DNA of 14,621 nucleotides, from assembly GCA_032433595.1 (NCBI GenBank), contig JASWJB010000580.1:1-14621 (forward strand), in the 5' to 3' direction. Position numbers and translations under genes: made by a program. Source of the stretch: Conoideocrella luteorostrata. Taxonomy: Eukaryota; Ascomycota; Sordariomycetes; Hypocreales; Clavicipitaceae. The stretch's first letter is position 1. Each line of letters starts with the position of its first letter. Under the pieces are notes generated by a model. That model was not told where the DNA came from. It was given only the letters and a program-made list of their open reading frames with translations, and did no database searches. This document shows positions 8,383 to 14,621 of this stretch, piece after piece.

Positions 8383-10471
8383 ATGCAAGCTCCGGTACTG
8401 GTAATGAGTGAGTGGTTGTGGACCTGTTTTTACCTCCCCCCCCCTCTCTGGGCAGCCTGGCGCTTTGGCTCGGCCTCCTGCCTGAAGCACCCGCGATGTT
8501 AGCCACTACGACACATCGTGCTAACCTTGTTACCCAAGACACCAATAGCGGTGAGAGACAGACTGGAAGAAAAGCTCAACTGTCCAACATTGCGGCCGCA
8601 AAGACGTACGTTGTCCCAACCTGTTCCCGCCACTATTGTCCACTCCACTAAAACACAGTATCTGCTTTGACAGTGTTGCCGATATTATTCGATCATGTCT
8701 TGGCCCCAAGGCGATGCTCAAAATGCTTCTCGACCCTATGGGCGGTATCGTGCTGACCAATGACGGCCATGCTATTCTGCGAGAGATTGAAGTGTCGCAT
8801 CCCGCAGCCAAGAGCATGATCGAGCTCAGCCGAACACAAGATGAGGAAGTCGGTGACGGCACCACCACCGTGATCATTCTGGGTAAGTCACGGAGACGGA
8901 TCCCTAATCTGGAGCACCGCTTCTAACCCGACCTCTTCTGTCAATAGCTGGTGAGATTCTTGCCCAGGCTCTACCCCAACTCGAACGCAATATCCACCCC
9001 GTTGTCATCATCTCCGCCTTCAAGCGCGCTCTCAAAGATGCTATCAAGATTATCGACGAGATCTCACTACCGGTCGATATTGATGACGACAAGGCCATGA
9101 ACCAGCTTATCTCGTCCTCGATCGGCACAAAATTCGTTTCTCGGTGGATGGATCAAATGTGTGGCCTTGCTCTCAAAGCCGTGCGAACAGTCGCATGGGA
9201 AGCCGGCAACGGCAAGACTGAAGTCGACATTAAGCGCTATGCTCGTATTGAAAAGGTGCCTGGTGGTGAGATTGAAGACAGCCGCGTCCTGGATGGCCTC
9301 ATGCTGAACAAGGATATCACACATCCCAAGATGCGCCGACGCATTGAAAATCCTCGGATTGTTCTCCTCGATTGCCCCTTGGAATACAAAAAGGGAGAAT
9401 CCCAGACCAATATTGAGATTTCCAAGGAAGAGGACTGGAACCGCATCCTGCAGATCGAGGAGGAGCAGGTCAAGGCTATGTGTGAAGCCATTGTTGCTGT
9501 CAAGCCTGATCTGGTAATAACTGAAAAGGGTGTTTCAGGTGCGTTCTTGATGCTGTCACGTCTTATCCCCCCCCCCGGTGCAATGAAAAGTCGTGTGGAG
9601 CAACTGAATTATTTTTCTCGTCATGTTTATGGAGGCTAACCCTGGTTCTTGCAGATCTGGCCCAGCACTACTTCATGAAGGCTAACATCACAGCTTTGCG
9701 AAGAGTCCGCAAGACCGACAACAACAGAATAGCCCGTGCTACTGGTGCCACCATCGTCAACCGGGTGGACGACCTCCAAGACTCCGACGTCGGTACCCAG
9801 TGCGGTCTTTTCGAGATTGAGAAGATTGGCGACGAGTACTTCACCTTTCTCACCAAGTGCAAGGACCCCAAGGCTTGCACCATTCTTCTCCGCGGTCCTT
9901 CCAAGGACATCCTCAATGAAATTGAGCGAAATTTGCAGGATGCAATGGGCGTTGCCCGAAACGTCATATTCCACCCCCGCCTGTCCCCTGGAGGTGGTGC
10001 TACCGAGATGGCAGTCTCTGTCCGATTGGCGCAACTTGCCAAGGGTATTGAGGGTGTTCAGCAGTGGCCATACAAGGCCGTTGCCGATGCCTTGGAGGTT
10101 ATCCCGCGAACCTTGGTCCAGAACGCCGGTAAGAGCCCTGTCCGGGTGCTGACGGACCTGCGCGCTAAACAGGCGGAGGGTAAGAGTTCATGGGGTGTCA
10201 ACGGCGACGCCGGCACCATTGTAGACATGAAGGAGTACGGTGTATGGGAACCTGAGGCTATCAAGCTGCAGAGCCTCAAGACAGCTATCGAGGTGCGTAT
10301 CTACCTGACTCTTGTTTGGCCGAGAAGAGCTCAACATCGCTTCTACGGGGGACCTATCCATTGCTGACGTGACACTAGGCTGCTTGCTTATTGTTGAGAG
10401 TAGACGACATCTGCAGTGCCAAGAAGGCACAGATGGGAGGTGCCCCTGGCGTTGGCGGAAGCGATGACTGA
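8383..10471 (+). CDS. cct3: CCT3, gamma subunit of the TCP-1 ring chaperonin
   Basis: Gamma subunit of the eight-subunit CCT/TRiC complex, which folds actin, tubulin and WD40 proteins in the cytosol using ATP. Six exons: 8383-8407, 8539-8605, 8674-8882, 8948-9538, 9655-10292 and 10379-10471. Joined, they give 540 residues, the usual family length. All five introns (131, 68, 65, 116, 86 nt) are GT-AG, and most have clear branch sites (GCTAAC near 8519, TCTAAC near 8922, GCTAAC near 9635). Group II chaperonin motifs are present: LGPKAM (40-45), TNDG (59-62, Asp61), the ATP motif GDGTTT (91-96, Asp92), the probable hydrolytic Asp393 in DAMGVARN, and GGGATEM (410-416). The C-terminus has LRVDDI followed by a Gly-rich tail. 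The gamma identity rests on the N-terminal APVLVMNTN...RQTGRKAQ region and overall resemblance. Exon 1 holds only 25 coding nt. All essential motifs are intact. Confidence 0.97.
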
Positions 10472-11008
10472 GCTCAGCATAATGACGACGAAAAAGGGGC
10501 AATGAGGATTTTGGGGAGAAATTGAAAAGGAAGTGAAGTAGCTTTGGTTTTGCTGTTCCTGTGGGCATACCCTCTGTACCACCCACGCAATGCACTGAAA
10601 GGCGGATGGAGAACAATGGGGTTATAGACTACAAAATTAAGACGTGTATGTATGACAGGCCTGAAGAGGAGCCAGCTCCTTGGCCTGGTAAGGATTTAAA
10701 GAGTTACCCCCGCAGTAAAACAAAACAAAAAAGAAAGCAAGAAAAGAAAAGAACTCATCTCGCTCCACGACCTAAAGCAGTTGTCGTTGGTGTTCTTCAG
10801 TTTTGTCTCGGGGGAGATGAGAATTGAGTACTGGAAGATGGTAGATGCAACCAGCCTTTACATGATCCTTCTGATTGATCTATGAGCACCTTTTATTGGT
10901 GTGAAAATTCGTCGTATTATGTATGGTATCATGCCAAACGCTATGCTGAAAATGCAATAAAATTGTTACAAGAGCGGCCTTTGGTGGTAGGCTCGGCCAC
11001 GTCCAAGT
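10472..11008. other. Convergent intergenic region between CCT3 and the PRKRIP1-like gene
   Basis: A 537-bp tail-to-tail spacer with no coding frame of note. On the plus strand AATAAA occurs at 10956-10961. On the minus strand AATAAA (plus-strand TTTATT) occurs at 10892-10897, about 112 nt past the PRKRIP1-like stop. If the plus-strand signal serves CCT3, the two 3' UTRs overlap. An A-rich stretch (AAAACAAAACAAAAAAG type) lies at about 10718-10752. Confidence 0.5.
10892..10897 (-). terminator. Likely polyadenylation signal of the PRKRIP1-like gene
   Basis: AATAAA on the minus strand, roughly 112 nt downstream of the stop codon at 11009-11011. The distance is ordinary for a fungal 3' UTR; nothing else supports the call. 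Confidence 0.4.
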
Positions 11009-11647
11009 TTAATCATCATCGTGAATAACGAGGCCAACCGCCGCCACCGAAGACGTGTGCCCCGTCTCATTCTCCATGGCACTCTTGTCCCCATGATCAT
11101 GAGCACTCCCATTAGTCTCATGCTCATCTTCGGCCACTTTGGGCATGTGTGCATTCCTGTTCTCGGCCCCATTCCCGTTCCCAGTTGCATTCGCGTTTGC
11201 GTTTCCCTTGCCCTTTTTCGCTTTACGAGCCTTCATCTTCTCCCTCTTCTCCCTGTTCTTCCTCGTCTTCTCCTCATCCTTTTTGAGCCTCTCAGCCGTT
11301 TCCTTCTCGAACCTCTCTTGTTCTTGCTCCCGCTTCAAGTCTTGGTCCATTTCGCGCAGGCGCTCGTATTCCCTCCGTCGAGCGGCCTTGTAGACGTGGA
11401 ATTCGCCGGAGCCGGCGCCCGCACTGGAGCCCTGAACATTGGTGACGATCTCGGGGGGTACGTGGCGGGGGCGCTTGGTGAGCGACGACGACGACGAGGG
11501 CACGTGGATGTCCTGGTCTGGTTTGGCGAAGAGGGCGCCGAGGGAGGCCGCCTGGGCGGATGCTGGGGAGAGGGCGCGCTTCTTGGTAGGACGGCGGGAG
11601 CGAGGATCTGCGGAGGTTGGGATGGAGGAGGGGCCGGGGGCGGACAT
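11009..11647 (-). CDS. PRKRIP1-like (DUF1168) spliceosomal protein
   Basis: Intronless 212-residue protein. Residues 81-96 (GEFHVYKAARRREYER) carry the FHVY...RRREY signature of the PRKRIP1/DUF1168 family. It is followed by a long charged helix at about 94-142, rich in Glu, Lys and Arg, that should form a coiled coil or extended single helix. In human spliceosome structures PRKRIP1 is a long helix bridging the U2 snRNP and the catalytic core; the same nuclear role is inferred here. The N-terminus has Ser/Pro-rich segments and basic patches (RRPTKKR at 18-24, KRPRH at 58-62) that could act as nuclear localisation signals. The tail is an Asn/Ala/Gly low-complexity run (149-160) and then an acidic, His-rich end finishing in DDD. 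The start is ATG 11647-11645 in context CAACCATGTC. The frame extends in-frame upstream to 11719, but that position is TTG. Confidence 0.85.
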   Translation of the reverse strand: MSAPGPSSIPTSADPRSRRPTKKRALSPASAQAASLGALFAKPDQDIHVPSSSSSLTKRPRHVPPEIVTNVQGSSAGAGSGEFHVYKAARRREYERLREMDQDLKREQEQERFEKETAERLKKDEEKTRKNREKREKMKARKAKKGKGNANANATGNGNGAENRNAHMPKVAEDEHETNGSAHDHGDKSAMENETGHTSSVAAVGLVIHDDD

Positions 11648-12236
11648 GGTTGAATGAATGAATGTATGTTTGAATGGGACGCGGAGCGTGGACAAGGCCG
11701 ATGCCAATGCTTTGCGCAAAGTGTGGACGCTGGACCGGATGGAAAGGTTTGCTTGTTGGATGAAGTTGGGAAGGAAAAAAGGTTGTGTGGCGTTGGAGCC
11801 TGGTAAGAGCAGGAAGGCGGCGATTGTTAGCCGCTAGACGCGCGTGGCAGGCAATGCAGGACGGCAGGAACGGAGCGGGGTCTCGCTACGGAGTGCGTGA
11901 GTTTGAGCATGAACCTCACGGCTTTGATTCCAGGTTGTTTGTGTGTGGCCTGTCGACACCTCCCCCTCAATGCCCATTAAAGTGATGCATGATATCTGTA
12001 CCTACGACACACCCACGGCGGCAATAGGGCCAACGGATGGCAGAAAGGTCAAAACATGGCGGCACTTGCTGAGCCAACCGGCCGCCGGTGAAAGTCTCGG
12101 GTTCCCGGACCAGTCTCGCTCCACAAATCGTCCGACTCCCGATGCACAACCGCCGTGAACAATGAACAACCCCATGGGGAAGGTAAAGTCTTCGCGGCCA
12201 GCCATCGGCATGCCGTATCATGTATATACAAGTACG
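11648..12236. other. Intergenic region between the PRKRIP1-like gene and the DUF2264 relic
   Basis: The first part should hold the PRKRIP1-like promoter; on the minus strand it is partly pyrimidine-rich (CCTTTTTTCCTTCCC near 11770-11785). A near-copy of the dispersed word (TACGGAGTG) lies at 11887-11895. The rest, from about 11950, is where the missing N-terminal half of the DUF2264 gene would be expected. No frame there resembles that family, so it was deleted or replaced. Confidence 0.5.
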
Positions 12237-13933
12237 ATGTACGGTTCAGGTTGGAAGAAGGACCTGGATCTTCTGGATACTTTCTACCGTCAAGACGGGT
12301 GGTCAGCGGACGGCCCTTGGCAAACGATTGAACAGGCGGACGAGGAACGGGCTCAATCTGCAGCCACAGGAAGAAGAGACGCCGTAGGCACGGGGATACA
12401 GGCTGACTACTACTCGGGCAGCTTTGCTATTCAGTTTAGCCAATTGCTTTATTCGAGGTTCGCCGATGAGTTCGACAGCGCACGATGTGACATGTATCGG
12501 CAAACGCGCTCGGGACTTTGGGGCACAGTTCTGGAGATATTTTGACTCCCAAGGCGCGCGGACTCCCCATGATCTCTGAGTGTTGTATTGACCAGTTGCA
12601 CCGGATCCGCAATTCCATTCGGCCGCTCACTGACATATCGGTTTGCTTGTGGTGGCTACTTTGCGGCCTTGGCATTTGCCAAAATTCCAAACATGCCGGA
12701 GCCTCTAGCTTCACCCGGTAACGCCAAAGGAATCCTTCTTCGTCACCTGAGATAGTGGGCTCGTAACTCGAGCAATATCTTCAGCTCTTATGGCACCCTC
12801 ACAATTGGATGGTGCTACCCGTAAGGAAATTACTTTTTGTGGCATGCCACTTGGGGGCGCCAGTTCGATATGCTAATTCCTTTTTTTACCCTTGAGCTGC
12901 AGCAACATGTACATGGCCGAAGACTACAACTCCCCTCAGTCTCCGTATTGGTGCCTCAAATCGTTGATAGTAGGAGCTTTGTCCGATGACGACGAATTCT
13001 GGGCATCAAACGAGGTGCAGTATCCCGAGTCTGGTGAATCTCGTGCCGCTGTGGTTGTCCCAGCACCACAGCAAATCTTGTGCAATCATCCGCGGGGAAA
13101 CCATCACTTTGCGCTGACCCCGGGACAGTTTGTGGCTTGGCCAATGAAGGCCAATCAGGCCAAGGGCTGCAAGTTTGCATACTCCTCGGCCTTTGCATTC
13201 TCTGTCCCAACTGGTCCTGCCATTCAGCAGATAGCCCCGGACAACCAGCTCGCATTGAGTCGAGACGGTGCTAAGACATGGGCCGTCAAGTGGAAATCCG
13301 AGCCGGTACGATTTGGCAGCATGGAAATATCGCTACCAATTGGCGCGGAGAAGAAGATGACAGTCCCTGTCACCCGAGTACGGTGGTTTCCTTGGGGCGA
13401 CAGAGCAGTATGCGTGGACTCAATGATGATTCCACCGACAGATCAATGGCCCGACTGGCACATCGGAGTCTATCCAGTGTAACTTAGTAGGCAGACTCCC
13501 TCCCTTTATATCGTAGAGGGAGGATTTGCCATTTACAGCCGACGCCACAGAGATGGCCTCGCGTTGCCGGAGAGAACCGTGCTTGTTTGAGGGTATTTGG
13601 TCGACTGACCGCACTACTCTGGTTGCCTCGAGAGACGAGGCAAGTGGTATAGCTACAACTGTTCAGAGGAGTGGGAGGATCGAGGTCACATCTTCTGCCA
13701 TGAAGCCAGACGCGAATACCAACATTGCTCAACAGAGGACGCCGATACCGACTTCATGCGTCAACATCGGCTATCCTCTTTCAAAAGGCTCTGAACTTCT
13801 CATAGTGAGTTCTATTTTTGCCCTTTCGTCTACGGCGAATGGTGGACGGAGGTGTGATGAGCCTTCTCTCAGCCAAAGATGGCTGAACGCTCCAGTGCTT
13901 GATGTTGGTGCCTTGGAATGCGTTGAATATTGA
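12237..13933 (+). pseudogene. Decayed DUF2264-family gene, N-terminus missing
   Basis: The family (PF10022) is found in bacteria and fungi; its function is poorly known and it may act on polysaccharide. Homology is recognised from family motifs, in order: [19 protein letters not shown] and [16 protein letters not shown] (12261-12500); [15 protein letters not shown] (12511-12555); [20 protein letters not shown] (from 12609); LLRHLR then WARNSSNIFSSYGTLTIGWCYP (to 12820); [19 protein letters not shown] (from 12904) through the frame ending 13482; IVEGGFAIYSRR (from about 13510); and KPDANTNIAQQRTPIPT in the frame ending 13933. Lesions seen: no N-terminal half; a +1 shift near 12502; a ~50-nt interruption at about 12556-12608 containing stop TGA 12577; TAG at 12753; TAA at 13480; TGA at 13588; and a shift at about 13560-13600. 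The intron at 12821-12902 still looks functional. The full protein would be roughly 600-700 residues. It was probably active until fairly recently in evolutionary terms. The 3' boundary is approximate. Confidence 0.85.
12821..12902 (+). other. Preserved 82-nt intron within the DUF2264 pseudogene
   Basis: Donor GTAAGG follows ...TGC TAC CC, and acceptor CTGCAG precedes C AAC ATG TAC. Splicing restores CYPNMYM, which matches the conserved family sequence across the junction. A branch-type GCTAAT lies at 12872-12877, followed by a T-rich tract. The intron shows the ancestor was a spliced eukaryotic gene, not a recent bacterial insertion. Confidence 0.85.
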
Positions 13934-14621
13934 GATGTAGAGCTGTGCTATCATGGGTGGCATTCCCAATTCTCCATTCAGTCGTCGGTCTCGACAGCAA
14001 TTTCCATGCTGAGAAGTTCTACAAAATGTTTGCTTGCCTAGATAAACACACTTTATGAAATGCTTGCTGGTGGGACAGTCCATTCGAAACTGATTGGAAC
14101 CGTGGTGCGGCCAATGTCATGATCAGAAGCGACATCACATGTACGTGTGAAAGAGATTGCTTAGCTGCGATGTATACAATACGGATCCCAGCCGCACCTC
14201 CTCAAGCACGTAGAGAGACCAGATGCCGCATCGCATTCATTAATCAGCAAATGGACGCCAGAGGGAGGAGAGGTTGGCGTTGAAACGCGGGGGCGCTGAC
14301 TCTAGTGTTATGCCGCACAAGAGAATCGTACGACTTTACATTTCTACCCTGGACGGCCTGTGTGTAGGGATGGTTGTGGTTGTGGTTGTGGTGGTGTTGT
14401 TGGTGGTGTTGTTGGTGGTGTTGTTGGTGTTGTTATTGGTGGCGGCATTGGTGTGGTGTTTGCAAGCCTTCACCCGTTGCACACACCAAAGTCTGTGTGG
14501 GTTGCACAGGGTTGTGCAATGATCATGATCATCGGCTTCAAATGCAATATATTCAATAGTAGTCGGGTTCGTTATCTAAGAAGAAGAAAAGAAGTCATAG
14601 TGGAAGGCGCGGTATCGCCGT
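13934..14621. other. Intergenic DNA at the right edge
   Basis: No recognisable protein or RNA gene. The small frames here (for example 14274-14522 plus) translate the GTT/GGT microsatellite into valine/leucine or tryptophan/cysteine runs and are not credible. The palindromic TGATCATGATCA lies at about 14520-14531. Confidence 0.5.
14371..14445. repeat. GTT/GGT-rich microsatellite
   Basis: An imperfect simple repeat of GGTTGT, GGTGTT and GTT units running about 75 bp, purely G and T apart from two A/C interruptions near the right end. All bases except those interruptions on the plus strand are G or T, giving strong strand asymmetry. Confidence 0.9.

Noticed and set aside
9097..9639. CCT3 exon 4 reading through into the following sequence
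   Set aside because: Reading through 9539 departs from family sequence; using donor GTGCGT at 9539 and acceptor GCAG ending 9654 restores KGVSDLAQHYF.
11021..11653. 210-residue plus-strand reading frame opposite the PRKRIP1-like gene
   Set aside because: It is the antisense shadow of a recognised family with a clear start and motif; its translation is low-complexity Leu/Gly/Arg with no family likeness.
11648..11719. N-terminal extension of the PRKRIP1-like protein resembling a mitochondrial presequence
   Set aside because: The extended frame begins with TTG, not ATG, and the ATG at 11647 has good context, so the extension is most likely 5' UTR.

Overview
The window looks like nuclear DNA of a filamentous ascomycete. 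The conserved genes are split by short GT-AG introns (63-131 nt) with CTAAC/CTGAC-type branch sites just before the acceptor. Start codons sit in good eukaryotic context after pyrimidine-rich leaders, and all proteins recognised are eukaryotic. A Sordariomycete/Hypocreales source is my guess from the style of the proteins and intergenic DNA; nothing here proves it.

Layout: (1) 1-5180 has no gene I can support. It carries simple repeats, a CCTTG pentanucleotide array, a diverged ~80-bp tandem duplication, a 38-nt inverted repeat and many copies of the word TACTCCGTA. (2) 5297-5922, minus strand: a five-exon FKBP12-type prolyl isomerase (113 aa). (3) 5923-8382: a 2.4-kb intergenic region between the divergent FKBP and CCT3 genes. 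(4) 8383-10471, plus strand: a six-exon CCT3 gene (TCP-1 gamma chaperonin subunit, 540 aa). (5) 11009-11647, minus strand: a single-exon PRKRIP1-like spliceosomal protein (212 aa), tail-to-tail with CCT3. (6) about 12237-13933, plus strand: a decayed DUF2264-family gene without its N-terminal half, with frameshifts and stop codons but one still perfectly formed intron. (7) 13934-14621: non-coding, with a GTT/GGT-rich microsatellite.

The three intact genes are housekeeping functions (prolyl isomerisation, cytosolic protein folding, splicing). They are not an operon or cluster; each should have its own promoter. No transposon, tRNA, rRNA or CRISPR array could be supported. The most distinctive signals are the dispersed TACTCCGTA/TACGGAGTA word (seven exact noncoding copies, where about 0.1 is expected by chance), the inverted repeat built from it, and the DUF2264 relic. 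I found no convincing new multi-gene system.
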